This document shows positions 41,051 to 49,351 of a stretch of DNA of 64,000 bases, piece by piece. The translations under genes and the position numbers were made by a program. Below the pieces are notes generated by a model that had not been told where the DNA came from, searched no databases, and saw only the letters and a program-made list of their open reading frames with translations. How positions within the stretch are numbered: position 1 is the first letter of the stretch; every line of letters starts with the position of its first letter. Source of the stretch: JAFGPL01 sp963781805 (GTDB lineage Bacteria > Bacteroidota > Bacteroidia > Bacteroidales > UBA10428); contig CAWAHF010000004.1 in the NCBI GenBank assembly GCA_963781805.1, positions 1,736,001-1,800,000 of the forward strand, read 5' to 3'.

Positions 41051-43312
41051 ATGATTTTTGACCTTGAGATGATTAAAGATGTCTATACTGATTTTAAAAA
41101 TCGCGTGGACGTTGCAGCCAGGCTGACTGGCAGGCCATTGACACTATCAGAAAAAATATTGTATACACATCTGTACGGGGGAATGGCAACCCAACAGTTT
41201 GTGCGAGGAAAAGATTATGTTAATTTCACACCCGACCGGGTTGCTATGCAGGATGCGACAGCCCAGATGGCATTGTTGCAGTTCATGATGGCTGGAAAGA
41301 ATAGGGTAGCCGTTCCGTCAACTGTTCATTGCGATCATCTGATCCTTGCTAAAGAAGGAGCTTTAAAAGATCTCGAGACATCTAAAATAACAAACAGGGA
41401 AGTTTTTGATTTTTTGTCATCCGTATCCAGCAAATATGGTATTGGATTCTGGAAACCGGGAGCCGGTATAATTCACCAGGTGATACTTGAAAATTATGCC
41501 TTCCCCGGAGGAATGATGATAGGAACAGACTCTCACAGCGTAAATGCAGGTGGACTCGGGATGATTGCTATTGGAGTTGGAGGTGCTGATGCCGTAGACG
41601 TAATGGCCGGAATGCCCTGGGAATTAAAATTTCCAAAACTTATTGGTGTAAAGTTAATCGGAAGATTAAACGGATGGGCATCTGCAAAGGACGTTATCCT
41701 GAAAGTTGCAGGTATTTTGACGGTGAAAGGCGGTACCGGAGCAATTCTCGAATATTTTGGCGAAGGAGCAAAAAGTATTTCGTGCACAGGAAAAGGGACT
41801 ATCTGCAATATGGGTGCTGAAATAGGTGCAACCACATCGGTATTTGGTTACGACACTAAAATGGCTGAGTATCTCAGAGGGACCGGCAGAAGCGAGATTG
41901 CTGATTTGGCAGATAACCTGAGCAATTATCTTACAGGAGACCGTTCAGTCTATGAAAATCCAGAAAAATATTTTGATCAGGTGATTGAAATTAACCTGTC
42001 GGATTTGGAACCACATATAAATGGACCTTTTACACCAGATTTGGCAACACCACTTTCACAATTTGCCAAAGCTGTAAAAGAAAACGGATGGCCCGAAAAA
42101 CTTGACGTCGGACTTATCGGTTCATGTACAAATTCATCCTACGAAGATCTTACCCGGGCTGCTTCACTGGCCCAGCAGGCTAATGTTAAAAAACTAAAAG
42201 CAAAATCAGAATTCACTGTTACCCCGGGTTCAGAACAGGTAAGATTTACAGCCGAAAGAGACGGACTATTGGATAAATTTGAAAAAATGGGCGGAGTGGT
42301 CCTTGCCAATGCCTGTGGCCCCTGTATCGGACAATGGGCAAGATACGGCGCTGAAAAACAGGAAAAGAACTCCATCATGACTTCTTTCAACAGAAACTTT
42401 GCAAAGCGGAACGATGGAAATCCCAATACACACGGATTTGTTGCATCACCGGAATTAACCACTGCATTCGCCATTGCAGGAACACTCTCATTCAATCCAA
42501 TGACAGATTATCTTGTAAACATTGATGGTGAAAAGGTAAAGCTGGATGAACCCAAAGGATTCGAAATGCCTTTGAATGGATTTGATGTAAAAGACAGAGG
42601 ATACCAGGCTCCTGCAAAAGAGGGCAGCCAGATTAACATAGAAGTGAAATCCGATTCCAACCGGTTGCAATTACTCACTCCTTTTCAATCCTGGAATGGG
42701 AAAGATATTACGGATCTTAAGGTACTTATTAAGGCCAAAGGTAAATGTACCACTGATCATATTTCCATGGCTGGCCCCTGGCTGAGATTCAGGGGACACC
42801 TCGATAACATATCTGACAATATGCTAATAGGTGCTGTGAATTATTTCAATAATAAAACCAACTCGGTAAAAAACCTGATGACCGGACAGTACGATGAAGT
42901 TCCAAAAACACAGAGGGCATATAAGCAGAAAGGCATAGGAACTATCATTATTGGTGATGAAAATTACGGTGAAGGTTCATCGCGAGAGCATGCAGCCATG
43001 GAACCCAGGCATATGGGAATAAAAGCAGTACTGGTTCGTTCGTTTGCGCGAATACATGAGACTAATCTTAAAAAGCAGGGTATGCTTGCTCTGACTTTTG
43101 CTAATAAAGAAGATTATGATAAAATTAGAGAAGATGATACAATAGATATTACAGGTCTTGCACATTTTGCACCAAACAAGTCACTCAAACTTATTTTACA
43201 TCATACCGACGGATCGGTTGAGGAATTAACGGTGAACCATTCCTACAATGAAAACCAGATAGAATGGTTTAAAGCAGGATCAGCATTGAATCTGATAAGA
43301 AAGCAACAATAA
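41051..43312 (+). CDS. acn: Aconitate hydratase
   Basis: A 753-aa aconitase of the mitochondrial/AcnA type, interconverting citrate and isocitrate in the TCA cycle. The iron-sulfur cysteines are in GSCTNSS (about residue 357) and ACGPCIGQW (about 425), and the substrate-binding GEGSSREHAAMEPRHMG block is near 640. The N-terminal HCDHL and GTDSHSVNAGGLGM motifs are also present. Length fits the mitochondrial-type enzyme (about 750-780). It is transcribed alone, with a hairpin (43327-43353) before miaA. Confidence 0.95.
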   Translation: MIFDLEMIKDVYTDFKNRVDVAARLTGRPLTLSEKILYTHLYGGMATQQFVRGKDYVNFTPDRVAMQDATAQMALLQFMMAGKNRVAVPSTVHCDHLILAKEGALKDLETSKITNREVFDFLSSVSSKYGIGFWKPGAGIIHQVILENYAFPGGMMIGTDSHSVNAGGLGMIAIGVGGADAVDVMAGMPWELKFPKLIGVKLIGRLNGWASAKDVILKVAGILTVKGGTGAILEYFGEGAKSISCTGKGTICNMGAEIGATTSVFGYDTKMAEYLRGTGRSEIADLADNLSNYLTGDRSVYENPEKYFDQVIEINLSDLEPHINGPFTPDLATPLSQFAKAVKENGWPEKLDVGLIGSCTNSSYEDLTRAASLAQQANVKKLKAKSEFTVTPGSEQVRFTAERDGLLDKFEKMGGVVLANACGPCIGQWARYGAEKQEKNSIMTSFNRNFAKRNDGNPNTHGFVASPELTTAFAIAGTLSFNPMTDYLVNIDGEKVKLDEPKGFEMPLNGFDVKDRGYQAPAKEGSQINIEVKSDSNRLQLLTPFQSWNGKDITDLKVLIKAKGKCTTDHISMAGPWLRFRGHLDNISDNMLIGAVNYFNNKTNSVKNLMTGQYDEVPKTQRAYKQKGIGTIIIGDENYGEGSSREHAAMEPRHMGIKAVLVRSFARIHETNLKKQGMLALTFANKEDYDKIREDDTIDITGLAHFAPNKSLKLILHHTDGSVEELTVNHSYNENQIEWFKAGSALNLIRKQQ

Positions 43313-43326
43313 TAATCTTTGAGAAC

Positions 43327-43353
43327 TCTCCAAAAGATTGGAACTTTTGGAGA
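43327..43353. terminator. Hairpin between aconitase and miaA
   Basis: TCTCCAAAAG (43327-43336) pairs perfectly with CTTTTGGAGA (43344-43353) around a 7-nt loop. A strong T-run does not follow, so termination efficiency is uncertain. It may instead separate expression of the two genes. Confidence 0.5.
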
Positions 43354-43365
43354 ATTGAATTTAAC

Positions 43366-44277
43366 ATGCCCGACAAAACACTAATAGTAATTGCAGGTCC
43401 CACCGCTGTAGGTAAAACTTATGTTGGAATTGAGTTGGCAAAACAATTTAACACAGAGATAATCTCATGCGATTCACGACAAATTTATAAGGAGCTGAAT
43501 ATAGGAACAGCGATTCCGTCAGAGGAATTACTGAAAGAAGTTAAGCATCATTTTATTCAAAGCAAATCCATTCATGCATATTACAACGCAAGTATGTATG
43601 AATCTGAAACAATGGAATTGCTTGATATCCTTTTTAAAAATCATACTATTGTGCTAATGGTGGGCGGTTCGGGATTATATATCGATGCAGTGTGCAAGGG
43701 CATTGATGATTTACCGGATATTGACAAAGAAATCAGACAACAGTTAGCTGATCGTATGGAAAAGGAGGGAATTGAAAGTCTGCGCCTTGAATTAAAAAGA
43801 CTAGATCCTGAATACTATCAGCAGGTTGATTTGAGGAATTATAAAAGAATTCTTAAAGCTCTTGAGATAACTTTAATGACGGGTAAGCCTTACTCTGCCT
43901 TTCTCACGAACACACACAAAAAAAGGCCTTTTCATACGATTAAAATCGGGTTGAATATGAAACGTGAAGAACTTTACCAGAGAATAAATCATCGCGTTGA
44001 TGTCATGATTGAATCCGGTTTGGTTGATGAAGCCAGAGCGCTCAGGGCATACAGTCATCTTAACGCTTTAAATACGGTAGGTTATAAAGAAATATTCCGG
44101 TATTTCAACAAGGACATTTCCCTGGAAGAAGCAATTGACCTGATCAAACGAGATACCCGGAAATATGCCAGACGCCAGCTTACCTGGTTTAGAAAATATA
44201 AGGATATAGAATGGTTTGATCCGAAGGATATTGAAGAGATTTTCGCCTTTGTAAATGCAAATGTTTCAAATGCATAA
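43366..44277 (+). CDS. miaA: tRNA dimethylallyltransferase
   Basis: A 303-aa MiaA that adds dimethylallyl to A37 of tRNAs reading UNN codons. The P-loop GPTAVGKT is at residues 11-18, CDSRQIYKELNIGTA (about 35-49) provides the catalytic Asp/Ser region, and VGGSGLYIDA and RRQLTWFRK are the other family blocks. The length is standard. It follows the aconitase gene and hairpin, on the same strand; the 246 bp after it carry a promoter for prs. Confidence 0.95.
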   Translation: MPDKTLIVIAGPTAVGKTYVGIELAKQFNTEIISCDSRQIYKELNIGTAIPSEELLKEVKHHFIQSKSIHAYYNASMYESETMELLDILFKNHTIVLMVGGSGLYIDAVCKGIDDLPDIDKEIRQQLADRMEKEGIESLRLELKRLDPEYYQQVDLRNYKRILKALEITLMTGKPYSAFLTNTHKKRPFHTIKIGLNMKREELYQRINHRVDVMIESGLVDEARALRAYSHLNALNTVGYKEIFRYFNKDISLEEAIDLIKRDTRKYARRQLTWFRKYKDIEWFDPKDIEEIFAFVNANVSNA

Positions 44278-44473
44278 TGGCTATATTTTCAGACTACGTA
44301 TTAATTCAGGAACGATTTAAATTTATGCAGACGCTGTTAATCCATTTTTTTATTTCACAGAAATTTTCACCTATTTATTTTCCCAATCCACTTTAGGATA
44401 AAGCTATATACTACTGTAACTTATTTTATTCAAATTAATTTCTTAATCAGGCCGAATTTTGAAATGATATTTT

Positions 44474-44481
44474 TACATTTG
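44474..44481 (+). promoter_or_regulatory. Predicted -7 promoter element of prs
   Basis: TACATTTG matches the Bacteroidota TAnnTTTG -7 element 42 bp upstream of the prs ATG. A TTTG lies 12 nt upstream of it, closer than the usual -33 spacing, so only the -7 call is made. Confidence 0.5.
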
Positions 44482-44523
44482 CAGCGCAAAATTTTCATAA
44501 CCATAAAATAAAAACCACTTCAA

Positions 44524-45462
44524 ATGAAAATTAAGGCCCCGATTAAGTTTTTTTCCGGTAGGGCAAGTACCGATCTTGCCCAAAAAATAGTAAAAAGTTT
44601 TGGTACCGAATTGGGCAGAACATCTGTTCTTGAGTTTAGCGACGGAGAATTTCAGCCATACTATGAAGAATCGGTAAGAGGATGTATCGTATTTATTGTA
44701 CAGTCCACTTTTCCGCCTTCCGACAACCTGATGGAACTATTACTCATGGTTGATGCAGCCAAACGGGCATCTGCCTATAAGGTAGTGGCTGTTATGCCGT
44801 ACATGGGGCTTGCACGTCAGGATAGAAAAGATAAACCCAGATGTGCAATTGGAGCAAAACTGGTAGCCGATCTGTTAACTACTGCTGGTGTCGACAGGGT
44901 GATGACTATGGATTTACATGCAGATCAGATTCAGGGTTTTTATAATGTACCGGTGGATCATCTCTACGCATCTACCTTGTTTGTTCCGTATATCAAAAGT
45001 CTGGGACTTGAAAATATGGTTATTGCGGCTCCTGATATGGGAGGAACCAAAAGGGCAAATGCCTATTCAAGATTTCTGCAAACCGAAATGGTAATTTGTT
45101 ACAAACTGAGGAAAAAAGCGAATGTGGTTGAAGAAATAAGAGTTATTGGAGATGTGAAAGGTAAAAATGTAATCATTGTTGATGATATGATTGATACGGC
45201 AGGGACCATTTGTCTGGCAGCCAACCTGATGAAAACTCAGGGTGCAAAAAGCATCCGGGTCGTTGTTACCCATCCTGTTTTTTCAGGTCCTGCTTACGAT
45301 CGTATTGATTCCTCAGCCATAACCGAAGTTGCTGTTACTGATTCCATCCCCCTGAAAAATCATATTGATAAGATAAAAGTTCTCTCAGTTGCAGACTTGT
45401 TTGCCGATGTTATACATAAAGTATATAAATATAGATCAATAAGTTCGAATTTTGTTGTTTAA
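44524..45462 (+). CDS. prs: Ribose-phosphate pyrophosphokinase
   Basis: A 312-aa PRPP synthase, class I, supplying PRPP for nucleotide, NAD and histidine synthesis. The flexible-loop ARQDRKDKPR (about residues 99-108), DLHADQIQGFYNVPVDHL (about 137) and the PRPP-binding VDDMIDTAGT (about 220-229) are all intact. KIFSG-like IKFFSGRAS opens the protein as usual. It is followed by rplY and pth on the same strand, a common order in bacteria. It provides the substrate for pncB at 56807. Confidence 0.96.
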   Translation: MKIKAPIKFFSGRASTDLAQKIVKSFGTELGRTSVLEFSDGEFQPYYEESVRGCIVFIVQSTFPPSDNLMELLLMVDAAKRASAYKVVAVMPYMGLARQDRKDKPRCAIGAKLVADLLTTAGVDRVMTMDLHADQIQGFYNVPVDHLYASTLFVPYIKSLGLENMVIAAPDMGGTKRANAYSRFLQTEMVICYKLRKKANVVEEIRVIGDVKGKNVIIVDDMIDTAGTICLAANLMKTQGAKSIRVVVTHPVFSGPAYDRIDSSAITEVAVTDSIPLKNHIDKIKVLSVADLFADVIHKVYKYRSISSNFVV

Positions 45463-45466
45463 TTAC

Positions 45467-45474
45467 TATATTTG
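45467..45474 (+). promoter_or_regulatory. Predicted -7 promoter element of rplY
   Basis: TATATTTG matches TAnnTTTG just after the prs stop codon. It would give a leader of about 90 nt for rplY; that leader holds no clear hairpin. Confidence 0.45.
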
Positions 45475-45570
45475 CACGCTTTTTAAACAATGAGTGTGAT
45501 GGGGAATAATAACCTCTCTGCATTGATGATTCCAGGTAGCACGTGAAATTAATTGTTTAAATAAATATAT

Positions 45571-46203
45571 ATGAAAACTTTCGATATTAGTGTTAAAAAA
45601 AGAAGTGAATTAGGAAAAAAGGTTACCAAAAAGCTTAGAGCTGAAGGAAACGTACCCTGTGTTATGTATGGTGGAGGAGAAACCCTTCATTTTTATGCTC
45701 ACGAAAACAGTTTCAGAAACCTTATCTATACACACCATGTTCATATGATAAATTTCGATATTGAAGGCAAGCTGCATAAAGCAATATTGAAGGAAATTCA
45801 GTTTCATCCGGTGTCCGATAAAATTCTTCACATCGATTTTATAGAGATATCTGATACCAAACCGGCAGTTGTTGATATACCTGTCGAACTGATTGGAAAT
45901 TCTATTGGGATTAGAAACGGTGGTAAGCTGCGCCAGCGGAGAAGACTGATTAAGGTAAAGGGACTGGTATCGAAGATGCCCGATGTACTGGAAATAGACA
46001 TTAGCGATCTGGACATAGGTGAGTCTTTAAAAGTAAGGGATTTGAAATACGACGATCTTGAATTGCTTGATCCGCCTCAGTCGATGGTTGTTGGTGTGAT
46101 ATCATCTCGTATTGCAGCTAAGGGTATGGCACCTGCTGCTGTTGAAACACCCGAAGTTGAAAAACCTGAGGAAGAAGAAGCTAAAGACGAAGCTGAATCA
46201 TAA
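45571..46203 (+). CDS. rplY: 50S ribosomal protein L25 (general stress protein CTC form)
   Basis: A 210-aa long-form L25 binding 5S rRNA. The N-terminal L25 domain starts KRSELGKKVTKKLRAEGNVPCVMYGG, followed by the TL5/CTC beta-domain (IEISDTKPAVVDIPVELIG, MPDVLEIDISDLDIGESLKV) and an acidic tail (EVEKPEEEEAKDEAES). The length matches the CTC type. It is followed by pth 22 bp downstream, the conserved rplY-pth pair. Confidence 0.96.
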   Translation: MKTFDISVKKRSELGKKVTKKLRAEGNVPCVMYGGGETLHFYAHENSFRNLIYTHHVHMINFDIEGKLHKAILKEIQFHPVSDKILHIDFIEISDTKPAVVDIPVELIGNSIGIRNGGKLRQRRRLIKVKGLVSKMPDVLEIDISDLDIGESLKVRDLKYDDLELLDPPQSMVVGVISSRIAAKGMAPAAVETPEVEKPEEEEAKDEAES

Positions 46204-46225
46204 TTTTAAAATTTAAATATCAGCC

Positions 46226-46789
46226 TTGAAGTATCTTATTGCAGGTCTTGGAAATATTGGTACTGAATATCAAAATACAAGGCATAATATAGGATTCAGA
46301 ATATTGGATGCCCTGACTTCGGCATCCAATATTAGTTTTAGCACCATGCGATATGGTGCTTTATCCGAATACAAGTATAAAGGCAGAATTTTAATCCTTC
46401 TTAAACCTTCCACATACATGAACCTTAGTGGAAAAGCAGTAAATTACTGGCTACAGAAAGAAAAAATTCCGGTTGAAAATCTATTAGTGCTGGTAGATGA
46501 TGTTGCCCTTCCTATCGGAAAACTCAGGTTGAAGCCACACGGCAGCGATGGCGGTCACAATGGCTTATTAAACATAAACCAGACACTTGGCCACCAAAAT
46601 TATGCCAGACTTAGATTCGGTATTGGCAGCGATTTTGATTTTGGTACCCAAATAGATTATGTACTGGGCAATTGGACTCCGGAACAGGAGAAAATACTTC
46701 CTGAAAAAATTAAAACTTCCATTGACATTATTCATAGCTTCACTAAGATTGGTTGTGAAAAGACCATGAATATTTTCAATCACAACTAA
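46226..46789 (+). CDS. pth: Peptidyl-tRNA hydrolase
   Basis: A 187-aa Pth that recycles peptidyl-tRNA from abortive translation. The start is a TTG (46226), chosen because it opens KYLIAGLGNIG directly; there is no ATG between it and the rplY stop. The catalytic His is H20 in NTRHNIGF; N10, the DDVALPIGKLRLK block and GSDGGHNGL are conserved. The length is standard. Confidence 0.94.
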   Translation: MKYLIAGLGNIGTEYQNTRHNIGFRILDALTSASNISFSTMRYGALSEYKYKGRILILLKPSTYMNLSGKAVNYWLQKEKIPVENLLVLVDDVALPIGKLRLKPHGSDGGHNGLLNINQTLGHQNYARLRFGIGSDFDFGTQIDYVLGNWTPEQEKILPEKIKTSIDIIHSFTKIGCEKTMNIFNHN

Positions 46790-46917
46790 TATTTTCTATG
46801 TTTACATGAAGGTTTGACCGGATTAATGAATCCTACTAAGGAATTAACAAGTTAAAGTTTTGTTAATTTTATATCACTCACCTAATTTTATCTTAATTTC
46901 ACCATGTGAACAACGGA

Positions 46918-48198
46918 ATGAATAAACATACCCTTCAGATCATTGTTTTTCTTACTGCGATTTCTGTAATTGGTATTATTGTAACGCAAACGTTCTGGAT
47001 AAGAAAATCAATTATAATAGCACAAAAGCAATTTGATCACAGAGCCGATAAAGCCCTTGGCGATATAGTTGATGAGCTGAAAAATTATACCGACACCAGT
47101 TTTAGAATTTCACACAATTTACCGCTACATAAAGCAAGTGAAAAATCAAGTACAATCTTTGATGTAATTGATACATCAGTGCTTAAATCCATTATGACCA
47201 AATATATCAATTATCATATGTTAGGCAGCGATTATCAGTATGCCATTGTGAGAACTGCTGATGATTCCATAATATTTTCAACACCCGATTATAAAAAAAT
47301 AAGAAGTAAGAGCGAACCATATAAAGCATGTCTTTCGTGCATTTGGAAAGAAGAATATTTTCATCTTTCACTTTGCTTTAATAACCGGAATAAGGCAATT
47401 TTACTTGGACTCTCAAGCTGGTTGTTTTTATCTTCCCTGTTCATTTTAATTATTATCTTCAGCTTTTCATTTATCATATACACTATACTCCGGCAAAAGA
47501 AACTGTCTGAGCTCAAAAACGACTTTATAAACAATATGACCCATGAGTTCAAAACACCTATCTCAACAATTTCGCTGGCTTCGGAAGTCCTGGTAAACTA
47601 CGAGCCTGAAATGCCGGTTGAACGGGTAAAAAAATATTCTCAAATAATTTTCGACGAGAATCAGCGTATGAGAGACCAGGTGGAACGGGTGCTCAACATG
47701 GCCCAACATGAAAAAGGCGAATTGAAACTCACCAAAACACAGGTGGATTTACATGAGCTGATTCTGAATACCTCAACTATCGATTTCTTTGAAAGCAGCG
47801 ATAAAAAGCTGAAAATAGAATTTGCATTTAAAGCCAAAAAACACACGTTGTATGCAGACGAACTTCATCTGGTCAATGTGATAAAAAACATTATAGAGAA
47901 TGCCTATAAATATTCGGGTGATCATCCCAAACTCGAAATTTCAACTTCCGATTTTCAAAATGGTATTTTAATTTCCTTTAAAGACAACGGAATAGGAATG
48001 AGCAACGAAACGCAAAAGCACATTTTTGAAAAGTTCTATCGCATACCAACAGGAAATGTTCATAATGTAAAAGGGTTTGGACTGGGACTTTATTATGTTA
48101 AAACTATGGTAGAGGCTCACGGAGGATATATCAGAGTATCGGGTGAATTGAACAAGGGTAGCCGGTTTGATGTTTATTTACCTGAAAATTCAAGATAA
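46918..48198 (+). CDS. Sensor histidine kinase, RprX-like
   Basis: From the ATG at 46918 (a GTG at 46906 would add four residues), 426 aa. TM helices lie near residues 7-27 and about 165-187, with a periplasmic sensor domain of about 135 residues between. The phospho-acceptor is H209 in NNMTHEFKTPIS; the ATPase domain has N-box NIIENAYKYS, DNGIGMS and GFGLGLYYVKTM. Layout and N-terminal style resemble Bacteroides RprX. It is coupled to the response regulator 14 bp downstream. Two pairs of 11-bp-phased TTAA repeats (46852-46873, 46882-46903) lie in front of it, as at pst promoters. Confidence 0.88.
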   Translation: MNKHTLQIIVFLTAISVIGIIVTQTFWIRKSIIIAQKQFDHRADKALGDIVDELKNYTDTSFRISHNLPLHKASEKSSTIFDVIDTSVLKSIMTKYINYHMLGSDYQYAIVRTADDSIIFSTPDYKKIRSKSEPYKACLSCIWKEEYFHLSLCFNNRNKAILLGLSSWLFLSSLFILIIIFSFSFIIYTILRQKKLSELKNDFINNMTHEFKTPISTISLASEVLVNYEPEMPVERVKKYSQIIFDENQRMRDQVERVLNMAQHEKGELKLTKTQVDLHELILNTSTIDFFESSDKKLKIEFAFKAKKHTLYADELHLVNVIKNIIENAYKYSGDHPKLEISTSDFQNGILISFKDNGIGMSNETQKHIFEKFYRIPTGNVHNVKGFGLGLYYVKTMVEAHGGYIRVSGELNKGSRFDVYLPENSR

Positions 48199-48212
48199 AA
48201 CCCTGTTTGGAT

Positions 48213-48914
48213 ATGGCAAAATCGAACGGCAAAATACTATTGGTGGAGGATGATAAAAATCTTGGATTTATTATTAAGGACTTCTTAGAGATGTCCAACT
48301 ACCATGTAATTTTGCGTGATAACGGACAGAACGGACTAAATGAATATTTAAAAAACAGCTTTGATCTGGTGCTGATTGATATTATGCTTCCCAATGTAGA
48401 TGGTTTTACCGTTGTGGAAGAAATCCGGAAAAAGGATTTTCATACTCCGGTTATTTTTATTACTGCAAAATCAATGAGCGAAGATAAAATCAAAGGATTT
48501 AAAATCGGAGCCGATGATTATATTACAAAGCCTTTCAGTACCGAGGAATTATTGCTCAGAGTGAATGCTGTATTAAGGAGAACCCGTTTGCAACTGCCCG
48601 GAATTAATGAAGATTTAAAATATAAAATCGGACATTATCTTTTTGATTATAAAAATCTTTTGCTTTCATCACCAGTTTCGGAACAACGACTTACAAGACG
48701 CGAATCGGATGTTTTAAACCTGTTGTGTATTCACGTAAATAACATAGTGCGCAGAGATGTAATGCTAAAAACTGTCTGGGGTGAAGATGATTATTTTATG
48801 GGTAGGAGTATGGATGTCTATATTACCAAACTGCGTAAATTATTAAAGGAAGATTCTTCGGTTTCTATCATCAATATACATAACACCGGATTTATGCTCG
48901 AGGTGAAAAATTAA
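48213..48914 (+). CDS. Response regulator, OmpR family (RprY-like)
   Basis: From the ATG at 48213, 233 aa (a TTG at 48207 is an alternative). The receiver has acidic residues E-D-D in LLVEDDKN, phospho-acceptor D56 (LVLIDIMLP), the ITAKS threonine and KPFS lysine. The winged-helix domain reads RLTRRESDVLNLLC...RSMDVYITKLRKLL, very close to Bacteroides RprY. RprXY is a stress-response pair. The closeness to pst genes and phased repeats makes phosphate control possible, but a true PhoB is not excluded elsewhere. Confidence 0.88.
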   Translation: MAKSNGKILLVEDDKNLGFIIKDFLEMSNYHVILRDNGQNGLNEYLKNSFDLVLIDIMLPNVDGFTVVEEIRKKDFHTPVIFITAKSMSEDKIKGFKIGADDYITKPFSTEELLLRVNAVLRRTRLQLPGINEDLKYKIGHYLFDYKNLLLSSPVSEQRLTRRESDVLNLLCIHVNNIVRRDVMLKTVWGEDDYFMGRSMDVYITKLRKLLKEDSSVSIINIHNTGFMLEVKN

Positions 48915-48923
48915 AGAAGAATC

Positions 48924-49193
48924 TCAGTTGATAATTATCTTTCCTGTAAAAAGAAAGCTAAAATCAGTATTAAATACTTTGTAAAAATAGCTCCCTTTTT
49001 TAAGCTGCCCGCTGCCAAGGATAAATTTATTGGAAATGATATTTGAATAGCTGTAGACTTTGGTGCCGTTTAGGTCGAATAATTCCAGCGAACATGGTTT
49101 CCCGAGGTTTTCAGGAATGGTAATAATCGTATAAGCTGAAAACGGATTTGGGTGTACTTCCACGGCTTTATAGCCTATATTAATTGATTCCAT
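48924..49193 (-). CDS. Orphan T9SS type A sorting domain (gene remnant)
   Basis: An 89-aa ORF that consists almost only of a type IX secretion C-terminal sorting domain: VEVHPNPFSAYTIITI, LELFDLNGTKVYSY, and LKKGSYFYKVF...GKIIIN. There is no signal peptide and no cargo domain, so it cannot be a functional secreted protein as read. Four codons upstream is an out-of-phase ATG (49203) in a good start context (MKSHGIN then stop), and a complete promoter lies further upstream. This suggests an internal deletion that removed signal peptide and cargo. Confidence 0.7.
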   Translation of the reverse strand: MESINIGYKAVEVHPNPFSAYTIITIPENLGKPCSLELFDLNGTKVYSYSNIISNKFILGSGQLKKGSYFYKVFNTDFSFLFTGKIIIN

Positions 49194-49270
49194 GACTTTT
49201 CATTTTAATTTCAATAAATCATCTGCAAAGCGTGTGCCAATTTTTTTTGTTAACATTCATTATCTTGTTT

Positions 49271-49326
49271 CAAAATTAAATGGTATTAAGTTATTGATGA
49301 TTAAAACAAAGTTAAGGTTGCGTTAA
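49271..49326 (-). promoter_or_regulatory. Predicted Pho-box promoter in front of the orphan sorting domain
   Basis: On the minus strand, 11-bp-phased repeats begin at 49326 (TTAAC), 49315 (TTAAC), 49304 (TTAAT) and weakly at 49293 (TAACT). A TAATTTTG -7 element (minus strand, 49278-49271) follows. The distance from a repeat start to the -7 element is 15 bp, the same phase as at pstS. The insertion sequence begins only 4 bp beyond (49330). Confidence 0.6.
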
Positions 49327-49351
49327 ATTAATCCGTAACCCGGTATGGAAA

